Shown: positions 39,950 to 48,973, counted from the first letter of the stretch. The stretch: DNA of 55,285 nucleotides from an uncultured Clostridium sp. (GCA_948468505.1 CAOKJE010000003.1:1-55285), one strand, 5' to 3'. The notes: generated from the sequence alone by a model not told the origin. Program-made: numbers and translations.

Positions 39950-40065
39950 TTTGATATTTTTTGGAACGGGGTCAAAAAATATCGCTAACTTGGAAGTTAA
40001 AAATTTGAAAGAATTAAATTGAATTATAAAATGATGTTTTTTGCCCCGTTCCAAAAAATATCAAA
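39950..40065. repeat. Paired 22-base inverted repeats with a GGAACGGGG core
   Basis: 39950-39971 and 40044-40065 are exact complements separated by 72 bases. The left side is itself nearly palindromic (GATATTTTTTGGAACGGGGTCAAAAAATATC spans 39953-39983). The 72 bases between hold no gene. Confidence 0.75.
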
Positions 40066-40077
40066 GAGAGGTAAATG

Positions 40078-41356
40078 ATGTTAAAAAAAAGGATTTTTGT
40101 TATTTTGTTTTTTTTGCTTGGCTGTTGTTGCTTTCAAAATGCTGCTTATAGTAATAATCGTGCAACCATTTATTTAGAAAGTAACCACGAAACAGTAGCA
40201 GAACAAGGAAGTGAAATTGAGATAATGGTTAGAATAGAAAAGGAAAAGGTAGCAGCTTGTAATTTTTCCATTTATTTTGATGGAACAAAATTAGATTTTA
40301 TTTCTAATAGCAATAACGATGATTTTATGGGAAATACTAATTTGATTAATAATCGAATTAATTTTGTGTGGTTTGACTCGCTTCGGTGGCGAGGGTGCAA
40401 AAGATGATGAGATAGCTGTTTTTAAGTTTCGAGCAAGGGAAAAAGGACTAACTACTTTTTCGATAGATGGAGAATTTTATGGACAAAATGGGCAGCTATT
40501 AGCAACTGATTTTAAAGAAAAACAAGTCCAAATTGGAAAACAGGCACAAGAAGAATTACCAAACAATCAAAATGCTGATTTAGAAGCTTCTAATTCTAAT
40601 TTACAGGTGTTAAGATTGGATGTAGAAGGTTTAGTTCCTCAATTTGATAAAGATATGGAAGAATATTACTTGAATATACCAAGTACCATTCAAAATTTAG
40701 AAGTATTAGCGATTAGCGAAAATTCTAATAGTACGGTAGAAATTAGAGGAAATACAAATTTGCAAGAAGGTTTAAATGATATTATAGTGGAGGTGATTTC
40801 TGCTGATAAGTCACAAAGTAAGCGTTATACGATTCATGTTACAAAAACAACTAACCTAGAATTAGCTAATACTAATTTGGAAATTTTAGCAGTTGAAAAT
40901 GTTTTATTAAATCCTGCTTTTGATGTTGCTACTACTTTTTATAAAATAGAAGTATCTAATCAAACAGATGGTCTTAATGTGCTTGCAGTGCCCGAAAATG
41001 AGCAAGCAACAGTGGAATTTATAGGAAAGGATAATTTGCACGAAGGAAATAATTTAGTTATTGTTACAGTGACTGCTCCAAATGGTTTTACGAAAAGGTC
41101 TTATAAAATGGAAGCTCATAGAAGAACTTTGGAGGAAGAAAAAGCTTATGAAGCAGAGCAGGCCAAACGAAAAGAAGAACTAGAAAATGCTTATAAAATA
41201 GAACAGACTTCTAGTGATGTAAATAATCTTCAGCAACAGGTAACAAACGAACAGAATAAGAAGTATCAAGGTGTTTTGATTTGGAGTGTGATAATTGGTG
41301 TTGTGGTTTTAGGAATGGTGGGTGTTGTTTGGAAAAGAAGAAAAGAGAAGGAATAA
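40078..41356 (+). CDS. Membrane-anchored cohesin-like protein with cadherin-like domains, needs one +1 shift
   Basis: A 425-residue exported protein. ATG 40078 (six bases after AGAGAGG) is preferred over the adjacent ATG 40075. A signal peptide with LLGCC might be a lipobox. A cohesin-like domain follows (ESNHETVAEQGSEIEIMVRI, NFSIYFDGTKLDF), then two cadherin-like beta sandwiches (SNLQVLRLDVEGLVPQFD and TNLEILAVENVLLNPAFD), a Glu-rich coil and a C-terminal membrane helix. The zero frame stops at 40407; CGG 40384 (Gly103) shifted gives DSLGGEGAKDDEIAVFKF. It may bind the neighbouring dockerin. Confidence 0.87.
40384..40386 (+). other. CGG +1 frameshift site, cohesin/cadherin-like protein Gly103
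   Basis: CTT-CGG-T: skipping C gives WFDSLGGEGAKDD, a normal cohesin strand end. Confidence 0.92.
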
Positions 41357-41443
41357 TTACATGATACATTTTAATAATGAAATACAGGAACCGAACACAA
41401 ACTTCTCTCATACAATATACAAAAACGAGAGGAGTTTATTTTT

Positions 41444-42166
41444 ATGGATTATGAATTAATGATGAATGGAAACGTAAAAATAGGACAAAAAGCACCAGAC
41501 TTTGAAGCAAACACCACCTTTGGAAAAATTTGCTTAAACGACTATCAAGGAAAATGGTTAGTTCTGTTTTCACATCCAGGAGACTTTACCCCCGTATGTA
41601 CAACCGAAATGATAGCCTTTACTAGAGCACACCAATATTTTAGAGACATAAACACAGAATTACTAGGGTTAAGTGTAGATAGCAACAGTTCCCATTTAGC
41701 ATGGATGTATGACATTTATTGCAAAACCAGAATCAAAATATCCTTTCCAATCATTGCAGACAGAAACGGGCAAATAGCTAGAAAATATGGAATGATAGCA
41801 AATGATATTAGCAATACCGAAACCGTAAGAAATGTATTTATCATAGACGACAAAGGAATCATAAGAACCACTCTAATTTATCCCCTAAACGTAGGACGTT
41901 TTATTCCAGAAATTATAAGAACCGTGCAAGCTCTGCAAATGGCTGATTGTAGCAAAGGTTCAACAGCAGCTAATTGGATGCCAGGGCAACCAGTAATTGT
42001 ATCACCACCAAAAACTTTCACAGAGCTAGAAGAAAGAAACAGCGAAATTCTAAAAAATAGAAATGGCATTAGTTGGTACTTAAGTTTCAAAGAACCACCT
42101 AAAAAATGTATCGAAAAGCAAGAAAAAGACAATAAATTGGAAGAAAAGAAATCAAATGAATGTTAA
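41444..42166 (+). CDS. Peroxiredoxin (Prx6/AhpC type)
   Basis: A 240-residue peroxide reductase. The peroxidatic Cys52 lies in FSHPGDFTPVCTTE, and the active-site Arg near LVLFS and IIRTVQALQMAD follow. Length and the C-terminal extension (WMPGQPVIVSPPKTF) fit the long 1-Cys/Prx6 type of archaea and clostridia. The end is Glu/Lys-rich with a CIEKQEKD tail. With rubrerythrin it forms part of an anaerobe's peroxide defence. It stands alone before a terminator. Confidence 0.93.
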   Translation: MDYELMMNGNVKIGQKAPDFEANTTFGKICLNDYQGKWLVLFSHPGDFTPVCTTEMIAFTRAHQYFRDINTELLGLSVDSNSSHLAWMYDIYCKTRIKISFPIIADRNGQIARKYGMIANDISNTETVRNVFIIDDKGIIRTTLIYPLNVGRFIPEIIRTVQALQMADCSKGSTAANWMPGQPVIVSPPKTFTELEERNSEILKNRNGISWYLSFKEPPKKCIEKQEKDNKLEEKKSNEC

Positions 42167-42204
42167 ATCAAAAGAAAATAAGAAAATATAAAAAGAAAAG
42201 CATA

Positions 42205-42240
42205 AAAATAGCAAAATACATTGTTTGCTATTTTTTTTAA
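42205..42240 (+). terminator. Terminator after peroxiredoxin
   Basis: AAATAGCAAA and TTTGCTATTT pair around TACATTG, followed by T. Confidence 0.85.
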
Positions 42241-42325
42241 AATAAAATATAATAGTACACAAAGATAAAAAACAAAAACAATCCAGGATAATTATGCGAA
42301 TTTGCAAAAGAAAGGGAAGCAAATA

Positions 42326-43134
42326 ATGGAAAAAACAATTGGTTTTATCGGAAGTGGAAATATGGCAAATGCAATGATAGCAGGTATGTTAAAAGCAAAA
42401 CTGGTACCACCTACTAAAATAATTTCTTCCAATCCATCTAAAAACAAATTAGAAGAAATGCAAAAAAACTATGGAATTACAATTACAACAAACAATTGTG
42501 AAGTAGCAAGCAAAGCGGATATTTTAGTATTATCCATAAAACCACAATTTTATCGGTCAAGTAATAGAAGAAATCAAAACAAGTGTGAGCGACAATACAA
42601 TCATTGTCGTTATTGCTGCTGGACAAAAAATAGAAAGCATAAAAGAACATTTTGGTAAAAACGTAAAAGTAGTACGTAGCATGCCCAATACTCCCGCATT
42701 GGTAGGAGAGGGAATGGCAGCATTAGCCCCATGCCCCATGATACTACCCGAAGAACTAGATTTAATTTGTAATATTTTTAATAGTTTTGGAAAATGTGAA
42801 GTTGTACCAGAAAGCTTAATGGATGTAGTAACAGGCATAAGTGGTTCGTCACCAGCTTTTATTTTTATGATAATTGAAGCTATGGCAGATGGGGCTGTGC
42901 TAGACCGGAATGCCAAGAGATAAAGCTTATAAATTTGCTGCGCAAGCAGTTTTAGGCTCTGCTAAAATGGTATTAGAAACCGAAAAACATCCAGGGGTTC
43001 TAAAAGATATGGTGTGTTCGCCAGGAGGGACCACAATAGAAGGTGTTGTTTCTTTAGAAGAAAATGGTTTGCGAGCAAGCATAATAGAAGCAGTTAGAAT
43101 TGCCACGAAAAAGTCAAAAGATTTAGCAAAATAA
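42326..43134 (+). CDS. proC: Pyrroline-5-carboxylate reductase, needs two +1 shifts
   Basis: ProC makes proline from pyrroline-5-carboxylate with NAD(P)H. ATG 42326 follows AAAGGGAAG; an upstream TTG in frame is less likely. The Rossmann motif is IGFIGSGNMANAMI. Site 1 (CGG 42554, Gly77) gives IKPQFYGQVIEEI. RSMPNTPALVGEGMAAL follows. Site 2 (CGG 42906, Gly194) gives VLDGMPRDKAYKFAAQAVLG, the conserved dimerisation helix, then SPGGTTIEGV. Length with both shifts is 268, as usual. Confidence 0.95.
42554..42556 (+). other. CGG +1 frameshift site, ProC Gly77
   Basis: TAT-CGG-T: skipping C gives KPQFYGQVIEEI. The zero frame ends at 42658. Confidence 0.93.
42906..42908 (+). other. CGG +1 frameshift site, ProC Gly194
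   Basis: GAC-CGG-A: skipping C gives DGMPRDKAY, the conserved ProC motif DG(M/V)P. Confidence 0.95.
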
Positions 43135-43158
43135 AAACACAAAAAATATTAGAAATTA

Positions 43159-43221
43159 AAAGCAGAAAATCGGGTTACTATAGTAATTACTGTAATAAAG
43201 GACCAATTTTCTGCTTTTTTA
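43159..43221 (+). terminator. Hairpin terminator or attenuator between proC and proB
   Basis: AAAAGCAGAAAAT pairs with ATTTTCTGCTTTT, with an inner loop of about 35 bases containing a TTACTATAGTAA palindrome, and a T run follows. A TATAAT (43244-43249) lies after it. Confidence 0.75.
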
Positions 43222-43274
43222 GTAATAGTCTTTTTAGACCATCTATAATAAAATGAAAAGAAGGGAAATTAAAA

Positions 43275-44153
43275 ATGAAGGAATTAAACGAAAATTATTG
43301 GGAAAAAATCAAAGAGAAAAAAAGAATCGTTATTAAGGTAGGATCTTCTACCTTAACCCATAAAGACACAGGAAATTTAAACTATTCGCAATTAGAAAAA
43401 TTAGTAAGAGCCATCAGTGACTTAAAAAATAGTGGTAAAGAAGTAATACTAGTATCTTCTGGAGCAGTAGCATGTGGAAGAGAAGTTCTAAAAATAGGAA
43501 CAAGACCAAAAACCATGCCAGAAAAGCAAGCATGTGCTGCTGTTGGTCAATGCAAATTGATGGTAAATTATCATAAATTATTTGCAGAATATGGACAAAT
43601 AGCGTCACAAGTTCTAATGACAAAATATAATATCAATCAAGAAAAATCCTATGAGAACCTAAAAAATACATTTCAAGAATTATTAAAATATGGAAGTATT
43701 CCAATTGTTAATGAAAATGATGCCATTGCAACAGACGAAATTGAATTTGGAGAAAATGACACATTATCGGCCATGGTAGCTGCCATTACTAAAGCAGACT
43801 TACTTGTATTATTAACTGATATTGATGGACTATACACAGATGACCCATTTCAAAATGAAGAGGCAAAACGAATTGATATTGTAACCAATTGTGTCACAAA
43901 AGAAGTTCGTAAAATGGCGAAAAAATCAAGTGACAGTGACGTTGGAACAGGTGGTATGTACACGAAAGTTTTAGCAGCTAATATTATTAATCCAATTGGG
44001 ATTGATATGTTAATTAGCAGTGGCAAAGAACCAAATGTTTTAAATAAAATTATGCAAGGCCAAAAGCATGGCACCTTATTTGTGGCAAGCAAAGAGACAA
44101 CAAAAGAGATTCGACATTATTTGGTTTCAAAAATAGAAGAGGTAAAGGAGTAA
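43275..44153 (+). CDS. proB: Glutamate 5-kinase
   Basis: ProB phosphorylates glutamate, the first step of proline synthesis. The 292-residue product has the amino-acid kinase fold: VIKVGSSTLTH, ILVSSGAVACG, PIVNENDAIATDEIEFGENDTL and LVLLTDIDGLYT. The C-terminal PUA domain found in some ProB is missing, so feedback control may differ. It lies eight bases before proA, so the two are coupled. It needs no shift. Confidence 0.96.
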   Translation: MKELNENYWEKIKEKKRIVIKVGSSTLTHKDTGNLNYSQLEKLVRAISDLKNSGKEVILVSSGAVACGREVLKIGTRPKTMPEKQACAAVGQCKLMVNYHKLFAEYGQIASQVLMTKYNINQEKSYENLKNTFQELLKYGSIPIVNENDAIATDEIEFGENDTLSAMVAAITKADLLVLLTDIDGLYTDDPFQNEEAKRIDIVTNCVTKEVRKMAKKSSDSDVGTGGMYTKVLAANIINPIGIDMLISSGKEPNVLNKIMQGQKHGTLFVASKETTKEIRHYLVSKIEEVKE

Positions 44154-44161
44154 AAAGTTAA

Positions 44162-45410
44162 ATGGAAAGTTTAGAAGAAGTTGGAAAAAAAGTAAAACAA
44201 ACGACATCAAAATTAAGAAATCTAAGCACCAAAAAGAAAAATCAGGTATTGCTAGAAGTCTCCAAAGCAATAATAGAAGCTAAAAAAGAAATTCTGCAAG
44301 GAAATGAAAAAGACATAGAAATAGCCATTCAAAATGGCATGAAAGAAAGTTTAGTAGATAGATTAAAAATAGACGAAAAACGTCTTTTGGATATGGCAAA
44401 AGCCTTAGAAAAAATAGCAGATTTAAAAGATCCAATCGGAGAAACGATAGAGCGGAAAAAACTTGGAAAATGGACTAGAAATTTTGAAAAAAAGAGTTCC
44501 CTTAGGAGTAATTGCTATCATTTATGAGTCAAGACCAAATGTTACAGTAGATGCGTTTGGCTTGTGTTTTAAAACAGGGAATTCTGTTATTTTACGTGGT
44601 GGAAAAGATGCTATTAATACAAATATGGCAATCATGAAAGCAATAAAAGAGACATTAAAAGCATTAAACATGCCAGTAGATTGTGTGTACTTGCTAGAAG
44701 ATACTTCAAGAGAAACAACGGTAGAACTTATGAAATTAAATCAATATGTTGATGTGTTAATTCCTAGAGGTGGTGCACGGTTTAATTAAAACAGTGGTAG
44801 AAAATAGTACGATTCCAGTGATTGAAACAGGAACTGGAAATTGCCACATTTATGTGGACGAAACAGCTGATTTTTCTATGGCGCTTTCTATTATCGAAAA
44901 TGCCAAAACCCAAAGGACAGGAGTATGTAATGCTTGTGAATCCTTAGTAGTGCATGAAACAATTGCCAAGGACTTTATACCGTTGTTAGTAAATGTGTTA
45001 AGTAAAAAACAAGTAGAAATAAGAGGAGATAAATTAGCTTGTGAGATTTCTAATTCTTTGGTACCAGCAACGAAAGAAGATTGGGGAACAGAGTATTTGG
45101 AACTTATTTTATCGGTAAAAACTGTAAAGAATATGGAGGAGGCAATTCGGTCATATTAATCAATATAGTACCAAACATAGTGAGAGTATCATTACCAAAG
45201 ATTATGAAAGGGCAAGAAGGTTTTTAAATGAAATTGACAGCGCTTGTGTGTATGTTAATAGTTCTACTCGTTTTACGGATGGTGGCGAGTTTGGCTTTGG
45301 TGCAGAAATTGGTATTAGTACACGGTAAATTGCATGCCAGAGGTCCTATGGGGCTAAAGGAGCTTACGACGACGAAGTATGTGATTTATGGCGATGGTCA
45401 GGTGCGATAA
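44162..45410 (+). CDS. proA: Glutamate-5-semialdehyde dehydrogenase, needs four +1 shifts
   Basis: ProA reduces glutamyl phosphate to the semialdehyde with NADPH. Four shifts are required for the 414-residue enzyme. Site 1 (CGG 44453, Gly98) gives [44 protein letters not shown] follows. Site 2 (44778, Gly206) gives [33 protein letters not shown] holds the catalytic Cys. Site 3 (45148, Gly329) gives [14 protein letters not shown], and site 4 (45323, Gly387) gives [15 protein letters not shown]. Site 4 is CGG-TAA, so no shift means immediate stop. Confidence 0.97.
44453..44455 (+). other. CGG +1 frameshift site, ProA Gly98
   Basis: GAG-CGG-A: skipping C gives [12 protein letters not shown]. 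The preceding GAG cannot slip to AGC and still pair. Confidence 0.93.
44778..44780 (+). other. CGG +1 frameshift site, ProA Gly206
   Basis: GCA-CGG-T: skipping C gives RGGAGLIKTVV, conserved in ProA. Confidence 0.96.
45148..45150 (+). other. CGG +1 frameshift site, ProA Gly329
   Basis: ATT-CGG-T: skipping C gives [14 protein letters not shown], a conserved ProA segment. Confidence 0.96.
45323..45325 (+). other. CGG +1 frameshift site, ProA Gly387
   Basis: ACA-CGG-TAA: skipping C gives [10 protein letters not shown]. The unshifted frame stops at the next codon. Confidence 0.96.
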
Positions 45411-45484
45411 CTTTTAAAAACAAAAATAATTTCAAGAAAAAATGTACATACTAAACTTAAATCAAAATTAGGAGGTATGTAAAA

Positions 45485-45646
45485 ATGGAACCAAACCAAA
45501 AAATCAACTGTACAGTAGAAAGTTGTAAATACAACAACAAAGAAAAAGCAAAATGTACTTTAGAAGCAATCCATGTAGCACCAATTGACAATATGAATAC
45601 AGAGGCAGCTGATGAATCCATGTGTGCAAGCTATGAAAACGAATAA
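45485..45646 (+). CDS. DUF1540 small cysteine protein
   Basis: A 53-residue protein (MEPNQKINCTVESCKYNNKE) with four Cys spaced as in DUF1540: CTVESCKYN, KCTLEAI and MCASYE. The spacing suggests metal binding, and members are common in clostridia with no known role. It has an AGGAGG ribosome site. It lies between proA and a terminator and was too small to be obvious. Confidence 0.85.
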   Translation: MEPNQKINCTVESCKYNNKEKAKCTLEAIHVAPIDNMNTEAADESMCASYENE

Positions 45647-45680
45647 AAGTTGCCTGAAATGGTAACAAAATTTTCGAAGT

Positions 45681-45712
45681 AAAAGGACTTGTAAAAGCAA
45701 GTCTTTTCACTT
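45681..45712 (+). terminator. Terminator after the DUF1540 gene
   Basis: AAAGGACTT and AAGTCTTTT pair across GTAAAAGC and end in T-rich sequence. Confidence 0.75.
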
Positions 45713-45759
45713 TTGGAAGTCTTCATTACTTAAAAAGTTTTTTCGATTTTTTCATACAC

Positions 45760-45788
45760 TTGACAGATTAGAAAAATAGAAATACAAT
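45760..45788 (+). promoter_or_regulatory. Promoter of fba
   Basis: TTGACA (45760-45765), 17 bases and TACAAT (45783-45788), with AGGAGG before the start. A strong promoter for a glycolytic gene. Confidence 0.85.
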
Positions 45789-45814
45789 AACAAAAAAGAA
45801 TAGGAGGAAGGAAT

Positions 45815-46745
45815 ATGTTAGTAACAACAAAAGAAATGTTTGAAAAATCAATGAAGGAGGGATATGCTATTCGGAGCCTTCAATGTCAACAACATGGAAA
45901 TTATACAAGCCATTGTAGATGCAGCAGCAGAAAGCAAGTCACCAGTAATCTTACAAGCATCAGCTAGTGCCATAAAATATGCAAGAATTAATTATTTAAT
46001 GAAAATGGTAGAAGCAGCAGTAGAGGAACATCCAGAGGTTCCAGTAGCAATACATTTAGACCATGGACCAGATTTTGAAACTGCCAAAATGTGTATTGAT
46101 AGTGGATTTACATCCGTTATGATAGATGGTTCTAAATACGACTTTGAAGAAAACGTAGCTTTAACAAAAAAAGTAGTAGACTATGCTCACGCTAAAGGAG
46201 TAGTAGTAGAAGCAGAATTAGGAAAACTAGCAGGAATTGAAGACGATGTAAACGTAGATGCTAAAGATGCTATGTATACAGACCCTGCACAAGCACAAGA
46301 ATTTATAGAAAGAACTGGTTGTGACTCTTTAGCAATTGCCATAGGAACGAGCCATGGTGCCTACAAATTTAAAGGAGAAGCCAAATTAAGATTTGATATT
46401 TTAAAAGAAATCAAACAAAGAATCCCAAATACACCAATCGTATTACATGGAGCATCTACTGTAATACCAGAATTAGTAGAAATGTGTAACCAATATGGAG
46501 GAGATATTCCAGGAGCCAAAGGAGTACCAGACGAAATATTACAGGAAGCAAGTAAATCTGGTGTATCTAAAATAAATGTAGACACAGACTTAAGATTAGC
46601 TATGACAGGAGGAATTAGAAAAGTACTAGCGGAAGAGCCAAGTGCTTTTGACCCAAGAAAATACTTAACTCCTGCAAGAGAATTAATCAAAGAAACAGTA
46701 AAACATAAAATGATAGATGTTTTTGGTTCAAGTAATAGAATTTAA
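45815..46745 (+). CDS. fba: Class II fructose-bisphosphate aldolase, needs one +1 shift
   Basis: Aldolase splits fructose-1,6-bisphosphate in glycolysis. ATG 45815 gives MLVTTKEMFEKSMKEGYAI, and skipping C at CGG 45872 (Gly20) gives GYAIGAFNVNNMEI, the conserved N-terminus. The rest is standard: VAIHLDHGPDFE with a zinc His, VVEAELGKLAG, AIGTSHGAYKF, LHGAS and KINVDTDLRLA. Length is 309. A start at 45864 in the second frame would miss the conserved start, and the strong promoter implies high expression despite the shift. Confidence 0.97.
45872..45874 (+). other. CGG +1 frameshift site, Fba Gly20
   Basis: ATT-CGG-A: skipping C gives YAIGAFNVNN. It shows that the shift must work well in a likely abundant protein. 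Confidence 0.96.
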
Positions 46746-46750
46746 GAGAT

Positions 46751-46782
46751 AGGGGGCAATTGGGATGCCCTGATTGCCCCTT
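46751..46782. terminator. Terminator between fba and smpB
   Basis: GGGGCAAT and ATTGCCCC pair around TGGGATGCCCTG, at the end of two convergent genes. The T run is short. Confidence 0.7.
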
Positions 46783-47233
46783 ATTGAGAATTTTTTAAGT
46801 TAATAGCAATTTGTCTTTGGGCATCTTTTTTTGCCAAGTCTTGGCGTTTGTCGTAAAGTTTTTTACCTTTTCCAATGCCTAAGCAAACCTTAACATGACT
46901 TCCTTTAAAATAAAGGCTAATGGGAACTAAGCTGTATCCTTTTTGCTTGGTTTGGCCAATTAACTTGTTGATTTCTTTTTTATGTAGTAGCAGTTTTCTA
47001 TCACGTAAAGGGTCTTTGTTAAAAATATTTCCGTGTTCATAAGGACTAATGTGCATACCACAAATAAAAACTTCACCATTTTTTATATAGGCATAGCAGT
47101 CTTTTAAGTTTACTTTTCCAGCATGGATGGATTTGATTTCTGTACCAGATAATACAATGCCAGTTTCTAATTTGTCTTCTATTGTGTAATTATGATAGGC
47201 AGTCGGATTTTTTGCAATTAATTTTGTATCCAT
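46781..47233 (-). CDS. smpB: SsrA-binding protein SmpB
   Basis: SmpB works with tmRNA to free stalled ribosomes. The 150-residue product has [56 protein letters not shown] and a basic C-terminal tail. Its promoter on the minus strand has TATAAT near 47294. Together with rqcH this gives two ribosome-rescue systems in the window, of interest if CGG causes stalls. SmpB itself has no in-frame CGG. Confidence 0.97.
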   Translation of the reverse strand: MDTKLIAKNPTAYHNYTIEDKLETGIVLSGTEIKSIHAGKVNLKDCYAYIKNGEVFICGMHISPYEHGNIFNKDPLRDRKLLLHKKEINKLIGQTKQKGYSLVPISLYFKGSHVKVCLGIGKGKKLYDKRQDLAKKDAQRQIAINLKNSQ

Positions 47234-47329
47234 ATTCTAAATTACCTCGATTTTGATTTTTTTATTACATTATATTTAAGTTCGTTTTTTATTATAGCAT
47301 AAATTTTGGAAGAACAAAAGGGAAATAAA

Positions 47330-47370
47330 GAAAAAGTTGCCAAAAGCATTCTTACTCTTAACAACTTTAA
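47330..47370 (-). terminator. Terminator of the 47374 gene (minus strand)
   Basis: AAAGTTG and CAACTTT form the stem; on the minus strand the T run follows. Confidence 0.65.
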
Positions 47371-47373
47371 AAA

Positions 47374-47799
47374 TTACTCTCTACCATCATAATTATTAGA
47401 ACGTAATTGCATTGAATAGTACCAAACTAAAGCAACAATTGCAATAGCAGCAATACCAAGAATAAGCCAAGTCCATGCTGTTGCATTCATACCCATAAAT
47501 GTGTTATCAGTAGTAGAAGTTCTTGTAGCAGTATAATTGTTATCATTGTTCATTACATTATTTGTGGTATTCTTAACGGCATTTCCTACATTGTTAGCAC
47601 CTTGCTCCATTTTAGAAGTAGCATCTTTAGAAGCATTAGAAATATCTTTTGCAGCATCTTCTACAGCATTTTCAGCACCACCAACTACGTTTCTTACACC
47701 GTCTACAGCTTCTCCAATACCATCGTTAGCCAAACATGTTGTAAAAGAGAAAATACCAATAATAAGAGCAGCTACGCTAATTAATAATTTTTTGTACAT
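47374..47799 (-). CDS. Small exported membrane-anchored protein
   Basis: I do not recognise this 141-residue protein. A signal peptide (about 1-24) is followed by an amphipathic stretch rich in Ala, Asn, Gly and Asp with repeated NA-x3 spacing (VVGGAENAVEDAAKDISNA), like a late-embryogenesis or apolipoprotein-type helix, a polar Thr/Asn segment and a C-terminal membrane helix (about 107-130) with a short tail. The layout matches the next minus-strand gene. No CGG. Confidence 0.7.
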   Translation of the reverse strand: MYKKLLISVAALIIGIFSFTTCLANDGIGEAVDGVRNVVGGAENAVEDAAKDISNASKDATSKMEQGANNVGNAVKNTTNNVMNNDNNYTATRTSTTDNTFMGMNATAWTWLILGIAAIAIVALVWYYSMQLRSNNYDGRE

Positions 47800-47959
47800 A
47801 AAATTATCCTCCTATTTTAAATTTTAATAAGCTTATTAGTTTTCATATGTTTTGTTATATGAAAATTAAATACTAATATTAGTATTTTAAAAATGTAAAA
47901 AAAATATACAGACAAAAATTTCAAGAAAATGAAAAAATAGAGCTTAAAATTTTGAAAAT

Positions 47960-47990
47960 AAAAAAACTCTCACTAGTAGAGAGTTTTTGG
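47960..47990. terminator. Terminator of the 47993 gene
   Basis: ACTCTC and GAGAGT pair around ACTAGTA with A and T runs on both sides, so it can act on either strand. Confidence 0.75.
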
Positions 47991-47992
47991 TT

Positions 47993-48430
47993 TTATTTTT
48001 TTAAACGAATTAGGATAGCAATGGCAAGTAAGATAAGTAAAATACCAATTACAATTAACAAGATGTTAAGAATTGTTGAAATTTCTAAACCAGAACTAGA
48101 ATTAGAGTTTACATTACTTACTGTTGTTGGTGTATTAGAAGAACTTGTGTTGGTTGCATTAGAACTGGTATTTGTGGTGTCATCCATATCTTCGTCTTCG
48201 TCAGTAGCGTCTGGGGTGGCATTTGTATTAGTTTCATTTGATGTGTTAGTATTGGTATTGTTAGCGCTAGAGTTTGAGGTGTTATTAGTGTTGTTAGAAG
48301 AATTTGATGTTAAATCAAAGTCATCACTAGTTAAATCGTCTTCCATGTCTAAATCAACAGCATAACAAATGTTAAATCCTAATAAGGCAATTAAAAGTGT
48401 TAAAATTAAAAATATTTTTTTTGTTTTCAT
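47993..48430 (-). CDS. Small Thr/Asn/Ser-rich exported protein
   Basis: A 145-residue protein with a signal peptide (MKTKKIFLILTLLIALLGFN), an acidic segment (VDLDMEDDLTSDDFD), a low-complexity stalk of Asn, Thr and Ser (about 40-110) with a short acidic patch, and a C-terminal membrane helix with RLKK. ATG 48430 follows GGAGGG; the longer frame to 48535 has no ribosome site. It is probably a short surface stalk. It is paralogous in layout to the 47374 gene, but not in sequence. Function unknown. Confidence 0.75.
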   Translation of the reverse strand: MKTKKIFLILTLLIALLGFNICYAVDLDMEDDLTSDDFDLTSNSSNNTNNTSNSSANNTNTNTSNETNTNATPDATDEDEDMDDTTNTSSNATNTSSSNTPTTVSNVNSNSSSGLEISTILNILLIVIGILLILLAIAILIRLKK

Positions 48431-48611
48431 AATTGTTTTCCCTCCATTTAAACCTTTTTGGTTAGTTCTTTTGTTCTTTAATATGATAACACAAAAGAAT
48501 AAAAAATGTCTAGTAAAATTTATAAATTTATCCAAAATTTCTAAAATGATGTGTAATTTGATGTGAATTTGTACATAATATAGTTAGCAATTAGAAAGGA
48601 TTGGTGATTTT

Positions 48612-48866
48612 ATGATACACATTAGACCAACAACAGATTTACAAAATAATTATAATGCTATTGAAAAAGAGGTCCTAGAAGGTGACCAAACAATGTATTT
48701 AACAAAAAATGGTTATGGTTCTATGGTGATGTTAAGTTTAGGAAAATATACAGAATTAACAGACAATCTAAACACATCTAATGCAGAAATGAATACAAAT
48801 GCAAAAAAGGAACATATCGAGATTATTTCAAGACCAAAAAGATTGGTTGAAGATGACGATGAATAA
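48612..48866 (+). CDS. Phd/YefM-type antitoxin
   Basis: An 84-residue protein with the Phd/YefM N-terminal fold (IRPTTDLQNNYNAIEKEV, then LTKNGYGSMVMLSLGKY) and a disordered acidic C-terminus that would wrap a toxin. In Phd/YefM systems this protein is a DNA-binding repressor. No toxin gene lies next to it; a long terminator follows at once, so it is an orphan or acts on a toxin elsewhere. No CGG. Confidence 0.82.
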   Translation: MIHIRPTTDLQNNYNAIEKEVLEGDQTMYLTKNGYGSMVMLSLGKYTELTDNLNTSNAEMNTNAKKEHIEIISRPKRLVEDDDE

Positions 48867-48867
48867 T

Positions 48868-48924
48868 ACAAAAAAGAAGTAGATAAAATCTAGGCTAGCT
48901 TGATTTTATCTACTTCTTTTTTGC
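48868..48924 (+). terminator. Strong terminator after the antitoxin gene
   Basis: AAAAAAGAAGTAGATAAAATC pairs exactly with its complement ending at 48924 over 21 bases, and T follows. Confidence 0.92.
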
Positions 48925-48944
48925 ATAAAAATGGAAAAAAACGC

Positions 48945-48973
48945 TTGACAAGAAAGAACAAACGTTTTAAAAT
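48945..48973 (+). promoter_or_regulatory. Promoter with LexA-type SOS box
   Basis: TTGACA (48945-48950), 17 bases and TAAAAT (48968-48973). GAAC-AAAC-GTTT (48956-48967) lies in the spacer, one base from the Firmicutes GAAC-N4-GTTC LexA box. This fits SOS control of the DinD-like gene, though the start codon is about 110 bases away. Confidence 0.6.

Noticed and set aside
48612-48924. A complete toxin-antitoxin pair
   Set aside because: Only the Phd-type antitoxin is present; a strong terminator follows and no small toxin ORF is adjacent.
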